Origin: Chara braunii
Lineage: Eukaryota > Streptophyta > Charophyceae > Charales > Characeae
Reading direction: 5' to 3'
Length of the DNA stretch: 36,068 nt
Assembly: GCA_003427395.1 (NCBI GenBank)
Contig: BFEA01000130.1
Location: 1,542,895-1,578,962 of the forward strand
This document shows positions 1 to 9,771 of the stretch, piece by piece. Position 1 is the stretch's first letter. Every line of letters starts with the position of its first letter. The notes beneath the pieces were generated by a model, which saw only the letters and a program-made list of their open reading frames with translations, had not been told where the DNA came from and ran no database searches. The position numbers and the translations under genes were made by a program.

Positions 1-88
<88 letters not shown>

Positions 89-104
89 TGTGTAGTGGTG
101 TGTA
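1..104. repeat. (TG)n microsatellite
   Basis: Uninterrupted TG dinucleotides fill the first 80 bases, followed by slightly impure TG to about 104. The tract begins at the window edge, so its true length is unknown. Confidence 0.98.
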
Positions 105-1009
105 TAACACGGGTACCCCATACACAATAGGGAACTAGACCATGTATCCGAGTCTATCCAATCGTAAACATGCGACAAGTTAGCAGCAGGCTTAACACAT
201 ATTCGGTTTAAGAGGGGAAAACTAGTCATCAACTGCATAACAGGAGGATGGCATTGCAATTTAGTTTTGCATTATCAATTAGGGGGGAGCGGATTAGAGG
301 TTAGGCTGGGGTTAGAGATGGCTGTTGAAGACAACTATAGGGGGGGTGCATGCCCTGAAGCGCGCTTCGCTGCTTAGCACCCATAGCAGCTCCTTAGAGG
401 GAGAATGCTCCATATTAGTTAGCAGATGGGGAGGGGGGAATTGGACTGGGGAAAGTTGGTAGGGGGGTTTAAAAGGGCTTATCAGTGGGTATGCTTGAGC
501 AGTAACATACCTGTGAGCGAAGCGCCTGCGAAGAAGAAGTCTCATCGACTGCAGTCATGTTCCCCCGGTGAGTTAAGTCGTGTACGCAACTCAGAGGAGC
601 GCATCGATGGCGGGAGGGGATTAGGAGGCGTTAGCAAAGACTTCCTGTAGTCGAGTGTTAGGCTGCTCGTACTCGCTGGTTAGGCGGGCGTCAGGAAGTC
701 GAAATGGCAACATAGGAGGTTGGGGAATACGGACGAGCTCCTCGGCCAGTTCCGGAAGCTTGCCATGCGCAGATGAATAAGCCAGTGGTGGTGGGCATGT
801 TATATGGTGGGGATACATAGTTGTGGTAGCAAGTGGTGTTTTACTAATTGTTTTGCTGGGGGTGAGCTTGCTGGTTACGAGCGGGTGGTAGTGGGGTGTG
901 TGTTCGCGATGGGGTGTGTGCTTTGCATGGGTGAGGGGCGACAAATGGGTGTGAGGTTTCCATGTTGGTGGGTGTTTGATCGTTCTGTCTGAGTAGAGGA
1001 TGTTTGCTT
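105..1009. other. No gene recognised
   Basis: G-rich and then GT-rich sequence. The short open frames on both strands (up to 136 codons) have low-complexity composition and no recognisable motif. I see no repeat partner elsewhere in the window. Confidence 0.5.
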
Positions 1010-1534
1010 GTACAACAGAAAAATTTTCCATACTTAAATAATCATTCTATAGCAAAATTACATTCTAAATTTTAAATTTTCATTCCATCTTAAAAAATGC
1101 CATTCCAATTTTAAAATTTTCCGTCTTACTTGAAAACTTTCCTTCCAAGAATGGGTTATCCCTTCTTATTTGAACTGCATGCTAGAGATGGAATGAAAGT
1201 CTGAATGAGTTCATGAAATATTTTAATTAGACTGTCATTCTAAGTTAGGACTTTTAGTCATAAATAGGTTAATTCAATCCAAATCAGAAGATATTTGTTG
1301 TAATAGAATGAAAGTTTAATTAAAACATTTCATAAACTCGTCCAGACTTTTATTCCATCTTGAACAAATAGATATAGTTGGAAGGGAAAACTCATATTTA
1401 AACGGGAATTTATCAAATAAAACTGTAAATTGTAGAATTGGATGAACATTGGAATGATAATTTATAAATATGAAGGATTTTTTTTGTATGGAATGTTTTT
1501 TCAACTTTAATTTCTCGTGGGAATTTTTTTGTTG
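1010..1534. repeat. AT-rich fold-back repeat, copy 1
   Basis: A second copy lies in the same orientation at about 14139-14664 and aligns over its whole length. Two internal arms (1187-1228 and 1318-1359) are inverted repeats of each other with few mismatches, so the unit can fold on itself. The ends are also inverted: the left end reads TACAACAGAAAAATTTTCC and the reverse complement of the right end begins TACAACAAAAAAATTCCC. This is the architecture of a small fold-back or MITE-type transposon. I could not find a convincing target-site duplication, so the superfamily is open. Confidence 0.75.
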
Positions 1535-2300
1535 TAAGGGGAATGGTAACCACGTTTTTGTGCTTGTGCTGATGCTCGAGTCTAAAACGAGTTTGTTTTG
1601 TTCTAGTGCCAGTGTTGCCGGGAGGATGGACTTATCTATCGTTTTAGGGAGGGGAGTTTGCCAAGGCGCGTGATCCTCAAGGTAGTGGTGGGTTTTTTTG
1701 CGCGGGTGCATTGCGACTTGCGTTGTCGTATATTAAAGGAGTTTTTGGCAGTGTCGTTTGAGTATGGTGGTGCGGTGATGGTTTTGTTTGGGGTGGTGTT
1801 TTTTTTGGTTTGTGTGTGGCGCGTTTTTCTCTGGGGTGTTTTGTGCGGGGTGTTTTCTATCCTTTATGTTTTTGTCCGATGTGTTTTTTTTGGGGGTGTT
1901 TTTCTGTGTGTGTACCTGTAATTTATGTGTGGATGATGCGCGTTTTTCTGGGGGTGTTAGTTCAACACTACACTGTTTGTTTTCCCCTTTTTTGTGTGTG
2001 TGTGGGTTGCGTATCCCATAACTCAGATTTGGGTTAGTGTTAATAGGTTTTTTTTAAGAAAACATCGTTTTCATCGTCACCGTGGCGAATTGTAGTTGCG
2101 GTTTTTTTTTTTGCAAGTTCCATAAGTCATTTATAGTTTAAGACCTATAGATTTATGGGTTTAGCTTTGTGGTTTCTCAAGATATGTGTGAGATCTATTA
2201 ATTAAGTTAATCAGGAAGTATGAATTTATTTATTTTTATTTTTATTTTTTTATAGTTTTTATTTTTTTACTTTTATTTTTATCTTATTTATATTCTTTAC
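1535..2300. other. GT-rich low-complexity region, no gene
   Basis: Long runs of G and T with poly-T tracts. A phrase of the form GCGCGTTTTTCT followed by GGGGTGTT occurs twice (about 1828 and 1938), suggesting an old local duplication. The overlapping hydrophobic open frames are products of the base composition. Confidence 0.5.
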
Positions 2301-2301
2301 C

Positions 2302-2590
2302 TAGGCTACCAGCCGGGTCGCTTGTGTCACCCTATTTTCCCAGGAGGTCCGACTGTGGAAGGACCAGGGAAGGTTCTAGGCTTCTAGCAAAAAAATAAAA
2401 AATAAAAATAAAAAATCTAAAAAATAACTATGTTATGCAGAAAAATAAATTGAACAACTTTTGCCCTACGGTAACATCCAAATTCTTTACCAAATTTAAA
2501 ATAAAAAATAAAGTTAAAAAATAGTTTTTATTTTTTTATTGTTTTTTTGGCTCGGCCGGGCAAGTGACCCGAGGCCACTCTAATACGTGC
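2302..2590. mobile_element. Non-autonomous DNA element related to the hAT-like families, ends unclear
   Basis: The middle (about 2442-2491, read on the minus strand) matches the internal core shared with the elements at 8544-8865, 10.8-11.0 kb and 25803-26373. The flanks hold inverted words: CGGGTCGCTTG near 2318 and, on the opposite strand, CGGGTCACTTG near 2565. The exact ends and a target duplication could not be fixed. The insertion lies directly upstream of PLE element 1. Confidence 0.5.
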
Positions 2591-2600
2591 AGGCGAGAAG

Positions 2601-3137
2601 CATGGCACGTGGACAATCAGGAAGTAGTTCCTGACTGGTTCTGGACAAATTTTGGTCAGAGTAGGCTGTTGTAAAAACCAGTGGGATATAGGTTGTTTTT
2701 TTGGTTGGTATAGGGGGATTTGATCACCTACTTGGCTCGGAAGTTTCGAGGATCAGCTTTCGAAGGGTTGGATAAGGCCTGGTGTAGTTCTGTTTGCTTT
2801 GCTTGGATTCCGGGGGAGGTGAGCTCGGAAGTTTCGAGGACCGTAGTTTTTTAGGACCCCTTTTTTTAAGGACTTATTTAGGACCTTTTTCCTTAGTTTT
2901 TCATGGGAAGCCTGGACGTGCAGGTGGGAAAGGACCTTATGCTGAAGGAAGTTTTAGTATTTTAAGATGTTCTATCATACGATGTTTTCAAAGCGACATC
3001 AAGACCCCTGATGAAGCTGGTACGGCGACCGACCGAAATATGTAGGGTCACACGCCGAGTTCACAGCCATTCATTTCTTATGGCTATTTGTCGCGTCTGG
3101 GCTTTAATGACATATTTTTGATATTGTGCGTACGGTT
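2601..3137 (+). repeat. 5' pseudo-LTR of element 1
   Basis: It starts with CATGGCACGTGGACAAT, as does the repeat at 7891, and both end in CATATTTTTGATAT followed by a GTGCGTACGG-type end. The 5' copy is complete. The 3' copy lacks about 340 internal bases, including the hammerhead-like motif. Pseudo-LTRs of PLEs arise from partial tandem insertion rather than from LTR-type reverse transcription. Confidence 0.85.
3003..3049 (+). ncRNA. Hammerhead-ribozyme-like motif (element 1)
   Basis: The order is stem I strand GACCC (3003-3007), core CTGATGA (3008-3014), a 20-nt stem-loop II (3015-3034), core GAAA (3035-3038), a very short stem III ending in T-A (3043-3044), then GGGTC (3045-3049), which pairs perfectly with GACCC. 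This is the type I hammerhead layout with H17 = A. Stem II is imperfect: the closing pair is A.C rather than G-C, with one further mismatch. Very short stem III is typical of retroelement hammerheads. The same motif occurs at the equivalent place in element 2. Confidence 0.6.
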
Positions 3138-3176
3138 TCTTCTTCTTCTTCCTCTTTTTCTTCTTCCTCCTCTTCT

Positions 3177-3208
<32 letters not shown>

Positions 3209-3227
3209 TTCTTCTCCCTTCTCTTGC
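3138..3227. repeat. (TTC)n microsatellite
   Basis: Impure TTC/CTC tract between the 5' pseudo-LTR and the start of the coding region. The poly-Leu and poly-Lys frames on the two strands here are products of the repeat. Confidence 0.95.
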
Positions 3228-3473
3228 GTTGTGTTGGACAATGATTAAGCATAATATAAGTATGAGGAATTAATATTACCTCACAATGTTTTGTAATAAC
3301 CTACGTAGAAATAGAACTACGTTCAGTGTGGCTATGCACTTGCTCATCGATACTCCATGGCGTTTGACTACGGATTTACCCTTCCTCTCCCCTTCTTTTC
3401 TTCCTTCCTCCCCTCTTCTTCTTTTTTTCTTCTTTTTCTTCTTATCCCCTTCCATTCTTATTCCTCTTTCGAC

Positions 3474-4962
3474 ATGTCGGGTTTCATTCCTACCTGCTAC
3501 GCTTGTGGAGTGGTCGGGCATATACGTGGGGAATGCCCAAATCGGGGTCATGGCGGCTACGGAGGAGCGATGCAGCCGGCTCAGCCACTCTTGGCGCTGC
3601 CAGCACCACCAAGTGTTCCGCAGCAGGTGCAATATTCGCAGCCTTCTAAGGTCAACTGGTACCCGAGGATGGGGGAGCGTGTCGACAAGATTGAGACGAT
3701 TATCGAGAGATTGAAGAAAAGAGCACGAGAACAACAGGAGAATGACGAAAAGGCAAAGAAGCAAAGAGAGGAAAAAGAGGCTAGAAAGATCCGACGGAAG
3801 GAACGGGAGGAGCTTGAGGAAGCGATGGGGGAGCGCATGGAGAAATGCTTTAAGAAGATGAACAATGCATTTTTCGGTAAGAAACAGGGGGAAGAGATGA
3901 GTGAGTTAGATAAATTAAAGAAGAAGGTTGAGGAGTTAGAGACTGCCGTAGCAACTAGTAAGAAGTCGTTCGAGATGGGGGGTGATCACGAGTTGAGGGG
4001 TCGCAACGGAGATGAAGGAAAAACGAGGGTGGGAGAGACGCTTAGAACCCCGGTCGGTGCGGATATCCGGTCGATGGGGGTCTGGTTGCTCGAGACTATG
4101 CAGAGAAGGTCAAGGGGATGACCGACAAGGGAATACCGAACTGCTTAGCCTTAAGCGGGAATGAGAGGAGTTCCGACGAGAGGCTGAGGTCGGACGGTGC
4201 ACGCTCGAACGAAGGTTGAAGCTACTTGCTTCAGAGAATGAAGAACTGCGCAGGACTACGGAGATGGCGAATGAGGAAATTATCACCTGGTGAAACGAGG
4301 CCTTACGACCAGGGAATAAGTGAGGTTCGATTGCAGTGCAGGCTGGTGCTACTGCGGAGGAGGGCCTTACTCGTTCTCGCTTACGTGCTAGTGCGGGTAC
4401 ACCGGACTCCGATCGCCATCTTAAAGAACTGCAGGAACTTAGAGCCATGTATCAAGTGACTATGAAGGAGATGGACGTTCTTAAGCAAAAGAGGGCGGAA
4501 GCACAAGCGGAGGTGATTAGGATGAAGGAGAAGGTTGATCAGCAGGCCAGGGTAGGCATGATGGCACACACTCCGGTTAGAAACCTGCGAACGAGAATGG
4601 AGGAAGCAGCGGAGAAACAGAACGACAGGAGTGTAAGGAAGAGTAAGCAGAAAGCATCTCCAGGAAGGGTGACGAGCGCCGCGAAGGAAGTCCACGAGTG
4701 ACATCAATTTATCAAGGAGCAGAGAAAAGAATTGGGGAAGAAGAACAAAGCACAACTCACAGAAATTTGTGAGAAGTTGGGACTTTCGTATAAGGAGCAT
4801 GATATTACAGTGGACGGGATCGTGGAGAGAAGGGTGACGAATGCGTTTGGGAGCTTCAATAGCAGTTGTTTGAAAACTGTACGGGAGGAAGCAGGCAATG
4901 AGGATGATAAGGAGACCAGTCGTGATGTGGTGTCGGTCCACGAGATTAACTCGGACTGCTAA
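3474..4962 (+). pseudogene. Element 1 N-terminal region: CCHC zinc knuckle, coiled coil, SAP-like motif
   Basis: The likely start is ATG 3474, after a pyrimidine-rich leader; an upstream in-frame ATG at 3357 would only add leader-encoded residues. The first residues include a CX2CX4HX4C knuckle (CYACGVVGHIRGEC), expected to bind RNA or single-stranded DNA. A Gly/Pro/Gln stretch follows, then about 150 residues of Lys/Glu-rich heptad-like coiled coil to about 3960. Frameshifts occur between about 4000 and 4336. From 4336 the frame runs on through a second coiled coil, an in-frame TGA (4699-4701) and a SAP-like motif (EICEKLGLSY, about 4762-4800), to TAA at 4960. Elements 2 and 3 have the same order. 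The frame is the one used by the GIY-YIG domain downstream, so this was probably the N-terminus of one long protein. Confidence 0.8.
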
Positions 4963-5673
4963 TGTGGGCTCCCGGACGCGGCGCTATGGGCTACCTTAGC
5001 TCGGATTAGGAGTCAGCGGGAGGGACGGTCACGGGACCTCGATCTGTGTAGATTTATGCAGCTTGTGGTTATCTTACTAGTGTTGTCGAGCGTGCTGCCA
5101 TGGGGATGAAAGTTTCGGGGTTATCTGACGGATGTCGCAGGTTGGGAAGACGACCTACTGTTTGTGGAAGGACCGTTGGTGTATTTATTGATCTCGCCAT
5201 GGTACAAGAAGGTGTATGTGGGCTCCACATCTGACTCGTTGCACGTAAGGTGGTTAGAACACGTTGGTCGATCTGAGCGTGGGCGGAACGGCGCGCAGGA
5301 TGCAAGGAACCATAGGTTGTATCATTGGCTGAGAAGGGTCAGTATCGAAGGATATATCCCCTTACCGTTATGCCGATGTGAGAAGGCGGACATGCTGCAA
5401 GTGGAGAAAATGCTGATTCGCTTTAGTGATGCCTCTCTGAATGTTAGAAGTAGGAGAAGTAAGACAGGCAAGTGGAGACCTGGGAAATGGGAGCGTGGGA
5501 GAAAGAGGAAGAAGGCATTGTCGCAGGGCTGTAGTAAACTCGTAGGGCGGACACACCTCAAGTTCGTGACTGAGGAAGGGGTAGCATCTTCAAGGCTGAA
5601 GGACATTCTGGACATGTGCAGTGAGAGGCGGGTGAAGACCGTGAGTGTTACATGTAGTGGAGGGGACTTGTGA
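4963..5673 (+). pseudogene. Element 1 GIY-YIG endonuclease domain
   Basis: Frame 1 continues from the SAP-like part with one TGA at 5107. The nuclease begins near 5161: PLVYLLIS stands for the GIY strand, VYVGST for YIG, and RWLEH supplies the catalytic Arg and the His of the family. After about 50 residues, VEKMLI supplies the catalytic Glu. A highly basic tail (about 5450-5520) follows. The domain would nick target DNA to prime reverse transcription. I do not see the CCHH zinc motif of animal PLE nucleases, which fits the Chlamys group. The stop at 5671 and another at 5683 interrupt the frame, but the same frame goes on into the linker before the RT. Confidence 0.82.
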
Positions 5674-5688
5674 GTTGGCGGCTGAAAA

Positions 5689-7879
5689 TTGGTCAAGAGA
5701 TGCTACGGAGGTTCGGTTGTGATATCTGCGTTGGGTAGTTCGAACCTGCGAGATGCGAAGGGATGGTTCCGGGAGGGTGTTGTTATTGGCTTTGAAACTA
5801 TTACGTTGTTTTGTTCGGGTACACAGAGGTTGAAGGAGCCACTTATGCAATTATTGCGATGCCCACCTGAACGTAAGAAGCTTCCTAACTGGGGGTTGGA
5901 GAAGCTGATTGCCTGCTTTTGTGCGATTTGGGGGTTTTAGGAAAAAAGGACGAGGTTTCAGGTACGAGTGATTATTTCTGGGGCGATTCGTAGACTTTTG
6001 GAATCAATGTTAGGCAGCAACTGGTGGTTAAGGTTAAATTTGATAGCAATATTAGCAAGGCGGGAATGAAGCAGATGTGTGTACAATTGTCGGGACGCAT
6101 GGACATTTCTGTGGCATGGAAGAACATGTTGATAAGGAGGATGAGGGTTGTGTGGACAAGGAACAGAACGGTGGGGGATGTGTTGCACAATCTTAGGAAA
6201 TTTGCACGTATGTCGACACTGGAATGCAGTTGTCAGAATGCTGATGCAGGGCTGACAAAGGTCGACGGGCATGTATGTTGTAGGTTGGCAGAGATGGAAG
6301 ACTTGCCTGTCTGGATGCGTAAGTTGTGGAACATCCTCAAGCCTGATCGAAGGACCGCTTTGTTTGATTTGCAGAAGCAGATAGCCAAGGCTTTTTGCGA
6401 AAGGAGACTGTCAGCTGTTAGCTGGGATAGCGATGCGTTTGAGTCTCTGGGTGACTGTTTCATATGTGGGGAGCAGGATAGTCGGGCCGTGGAGGAGTCC
6501 GCTGCCAGGGATATCAAGAGAAGATTGGGAGAGTTGGTTTTTTGCCCGATTGACCACAACCCCGGGGACACACAAGCAAACCCCGTGGACACGCTTGCTT
6601 GCTGTCCCATTGTCTATGCGGAAGGGATGATTAAGCTTTTCAATGGTAATAAAGGTTTTGGTAAGGTTGAGGATGACGAGGAAACTGTGGTTAGTCGTAT
6701 GTTAGCGGAGTACAGTGAGAAAGGTTTTCAGGCACTTGGAAAATGGGATGACACCGCATGACGAAGGGAAATTTGGCTTGGCATACGTAGTACCGAAACA
6801 CAAGGACATCTTCAGGCGGAGACCGGTTTGCCCATCTCACTCAGAACATGCGGTTAAGGCAAACTCCAGGATATCATCGATGGCCAATCATATGCTATGG
6901 GACTTACCTCGTAGGACCCATTTTAATCTTAGTAGTACCTCTGAGTTGGCAGAGGAGATTCGTAGGATCAACCACGATGTGAATGCGAATGAGGGTATTG
7001 TTGAAGCTAGCTTTGATGTAAAGGAAATGTTTTATAACTTGCCTCACATTTCGGTTCGCGAGGCCGTTGCATGGATCTGTGATTTTTGGGTACGGGAGGG
7101 GCGGTGGGGTTGATGGTAAAGAAGCATGGGAAAGGAGCGAAGATCAGATTCGGTAAAAAGCAGGAAGGTTGGTTGCATTGTTGTTTTGATCAGTTGATTG
7201 AATTTGTGCAGTATGACCTCTGTCACACCTATATTAGTGTCGCGGGGGTTCTGTTGAAACAGGACATGGGAATTCCTATGGGAAAACCCTCAAGCCCCAC
7301 GCCGGCCTGTCTGTTATGCGCCTTTAATGAGTTTTCCTTCTTGTCCTCCTTGGGTAGGGACTGTGCGTTGATTCATGGTATTCGTATGATCGACGATGTG
7401 TCGATCTTTGTCAAGTACATAAAGGGGGATGTTTGGTCGAAGGGAAAGGCGTATGATATTGTTGAGAGATTTGATAATTCATATGATGGAAACCTCGTTT
7501 TGGAAAAGACTAGCGAGGGGAATTGGTGGGACTTCTTATGATGTATGGTGCTGACCGCACCGGAGGAGGGGAAGGTCGCGTGTGTGGCTTTGCACAAAAA
7601 CCAACGAAGGGAACTAAAGGGACGTCGTTTGCTGCAGAGTTTGCACGATTTTTGCTCTTTGTCATCGAAGCAACAGAAAATGGTTGTCATCTATATTGGG
7701 CATATGCAATGACGACGGAAGAGGGTATGGAAGGTGCCTTCCTTTTCACATTCAAAGTCGAACTGCATAAGCGGGGTTTTCCTGACCGATGGTTTGACAA
7801 TGCGCTGAAATACTTTTCTAAAAGAAAGGGAGGGATTTGGCAAGATTGGGTGGATGTGCTCACCTGTTGGAAGGTATAA
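5689..7879 (+). pseudogene. Element 1 linker with CxC motif and reverse transcriptase
   Basis: The linker (frame 1, 5689-5940) is conserved in all three elements (EKRTRF near its end). After a frameshift near 5990 the frame of 6024-6761 has the CxC motif (Cys-Ser-Cys, 6225-6233), then DHNPGD. After another shift (about 6740) comes the RT: PKHK and RPVCPS in the fingers, motif A FDVKEMF with the catalytic Asp at 7015-7017, then a shift near 7100, motif B GIPMGKPSSP (about 7270) and motif C RMIDDVS (about 7385) with both catalytic Asp residues. TGA 7539-7541 falls where element 3 has Gly. A last shift near 7690 leads to the conserved C-terminus, ending at TAA 7877-7879. Four or more frameshifts make it inactive. 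Confidence 0.85.
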
Positions 7880-7890
7880 GCGGTGGGAAA

Positions 7891-8100
7891 CATGGCACGT
7901 GGACAATTAGGAAGTAGGTTCTGGCTGGTTGGACAAATTTTGGTCGGAATGAGTCTGTCGCTAAAACCGGTGGGATATAGGCTGTTTGTTTGGGTTAGCA
8001 CAAGGGGACTTGATCACATACTTGGCTCGGAAGTAGGTGCTGGGCTGTAATGACATATTTTTGATGACATATTTTTGATATCGTGCGTACGGTGTGTTTG
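7891..8100 (+). repeat. 3' pseudo-LTR of element 1 (internally deleted)
   Basis: It matches 2601-2735 and about 3098-3137 of the 5' copy, with the intervening 340 bases missing. It contains a small local duplication of TGACATATTTTTGAT. It begins 11 bases after the RT stop codon. Confidence 0.85.
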
Positions 8101-8110
8101 AATCTTCCTC

Positions 8111-8182
<72 letters not shown>
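8111..8182. repeat. (TTA)n microsatellite
   Basis: About 24 TTA units directly after the 3' end of element 1. Confidence 0.98.
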
Positions 8183-8184
<2 letters not shown>

Positions 8185-8355
8185 CGGGTCTAGTGTGCGT
8201 GGGCTGTATGTAGAATGTATAAGCGTTCTTGCTTTGACATAAACGGTTGTGTGTATTCCTGTATTATGTTTATTTCTGGGTGGTGTGGTTTAGTAGGTGC
8301 TGTAGTACTACCCGCGGATCACATCGGAAGGGTTGGTAGTCCATAGGGTTATGAA

Positions 8356-9017
8356 CTACGTTGCGACTTGTACTCACTCCCGTACGAGTACGAGTTGTAC
8401 TCATTTCTTGTACGATACTCGTACTCAAGACTCAGTACGACTTTTTAAAATTGTTTTTACTGTTTTTATTTCTTATCTCCAATTCTAATAAGAATCTGCA
8501 GATTGTGCTCACGCAAATGTCGCTTGTTTTGGGATGTTACAACCTACATAGCACCGTGTTCACGTACGGAGGCGAACGCGAGCAAGCGCTCAAAACCCTC
8601 CGAGCGCGAATATAAAAAATATTTAAAAAAAAAAAAAAAAAAGTTCTCAAAAAGGTCTGAAAAAACTATATGTTATGTAAAACAACAATAAAAACAACTT
8701 TTCCCTTGGAGTAATGTTCAAATTCGTAGCCAGCCATGAGTTAAAAATAAAAAACCGAAACAATAGTTTTTTTTTTCTTTTTTTACGGAAAAAAAATTAT
8801 GTTCGCCCGAACATGTTCGCAAGCTGTTCACGTGAACGCGCGAACACGTTCGGTGTGCTACGCAGGTTACAGCACATATATTTTGTTCGGATTTTTTGGA
8901 TGACGTTTTTTTTTTTTTTTTCCGTACGGATCGTACGGGGACGTACAAGTTCCCGTACAAATATTACCTGTACGTTTGATACAGAAAGGCTCTATACGTG
9001 TACGTTCGGTAACGTAG
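8356..9017. mobile_element. hAT-like non-autonomous element, CTACGTT family, copy A
   Basis: The left end is CTACGTTGCGACTTG. The right end, reverse-complemented, begins CTACGTTACCGAACG. It is flanked by GTTATGAA (8348-8355) and GTTATGGA (9018-9025), an 8-base target duplication with one mismatch, as expected for hAT transposons. Subterminal regions are dense in GTACG/CGTAC words, probably the binding sites of the missing transposase. It carries a second element inserted at 8544-8865. No coding capacity. Confidence 0.85.
8544..8865. mobile_element. Nested hAT-like element with GTTCGCG-rich ends
   Basis: It is inserted in copy A. The left end is CTACATAGCACCGTGTTCACG; the reverse complement of the right end is CTGCGTAGCACACCGAACG. 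The flanks are GTTACAAC (8536-8543) and GTTACAGC (8866-8873), an 8-base duplication with one mismatch. Copy B at the same internal position has only GTTACATC followed by ACATATAT, which is the empty site. Inside are a poly-A tract and the shared core (about 8681-8730, minus orientation). Confidence 0.85.
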
Positions 9018-9300
9018 GTTATGGAGTACTTTGTTTATAATGCCGAACAGTCTGTGTTTTTTTAATCTGTTATTTTGTAATGCTTGTATGGTTTGCCTGA
9101 TTTCTTTTTCCACGTGGTCAGGTTCAGATTCGATAGTCATGATTGTGATGATCTGTGGTATGAGAAGGTTAAGTGATTGTTGCATTGGTCTGTTTGAGTT
9201 TGCTTCGATGAACCGTGTGATGAAGAAGTTAAGTTTTTTTTTTTTGGCATATTTAGTCGTGGTTTATTGGCCAGTTTATAGGTTATTTATAGTTATATTA
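9018..9300 (-). pseudogene. Possible C-terminal part of the minus-strand reverse transcriptase
   Basis: The sequence lies between two hAT-like insertions. Removing copy B (9309-9650) joins it to the RT fragment at 9660-10385. On the minus strand it reads a plausible protein segment of about 70 residues (about 9030-9230), rich in Leu, Ile, Asn and Arg, without a motif I recognise. Assignment to the RT rests on position and strand only. Confidence 0.3.
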
Positions 9301-9308
9301 GTGTTTAG

Positions 9309-9650
9309 CTACGTTGAGACTTGTGCTCACCCCCGTACGAGTACAAGTTGTACTCATTTCTTGTACGCTACTCGTACTCAAGGCCCCGTACGACATTTTT
9401 TAATTTTTTTTACTGTTTCTATTTTTTTTCTCCAATTATTATAAGAATCTGTAGATGATGCTCTAACAAATATTGCTTGTTTTGGGATGTTACATCACAT
9501 ATATTTCTTTCAGATTTTTTGGATGACCTTTTTTTTTTTTTTTTTTTTTTTTTTTCGTACGGGTCGTACGACGGCGTACATGTTCCCGTACAAATATCAT
9601 TTGTACGTTTCATATGGAAAGGCCCCGTACGTGTACGTTCAGTAACGTAG
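9309..9650. mobile_element. hAT-like non-autonomous element, CTACGTT family, copy B
   Basis: 342 bases without nested insertions. The left end is CTACGTTGAGACTTG; the right end, reverse-complemented, is CTACGTTACTGAACG. Flanks GTGTTTAG (9301-9308) and GTGCTTAG (9651-9658) form an 8-base target duplication with one mismatch. Core at about 9441-9484. CGTAC words cluster in both subterminal regions. Confidence 0.88.
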
Positions 9651-9771
9651 GTGCTTAGGAAATCTCATTGAGTTCCTATGGTATGATTATCTGTTTGTAC
9701 TTTGTGCGTAGTTTGTTCGTTTAATGTTATTAGATGCAGGGGGTATAGGAAGTATCAACTGCGTGTGCTTG

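Larger units (their letters stand above)
2601..8100 (+). mobile_element. Penelope-like retroelement, element 1 (N-terminal GIY-YIG, Chlamys-like), decayed
   Basis: Flanking direct repeats (2601-3137 and 7891-8100) enclose a plus-strand coding region with zinc knuckle, coiled coil, SAP-like motif, GIY-YIG nuclease, CxC linker and reverse transcriptase. The nuclease lies before the RT, the order known for the Naiad/Chlamys PLE group and opposite to canonical Penelope. Several frameshifts and in-frame stops show the copy is inactive. Simple repeats follow both terminal repeats: (TTC)n after the 5' one and (TTA)n after the 3' one, in keeping with the reported microsatellite preference of these elements. 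No clear target-site duplication was found. Confidence 0.88.

Noticed and set aside
1658-2037. Hydrophobic Cys/Phe-rich membrane proteins
   Set aside because: Three overlapping frames look alike because the sequence is almost only G and T. No start context or homologous motif is present.
3061-3273. Poly-Lys and poly-Leu proteins on opposite strands
   Set aside because: Translations of the (TTC)n microsatellite.
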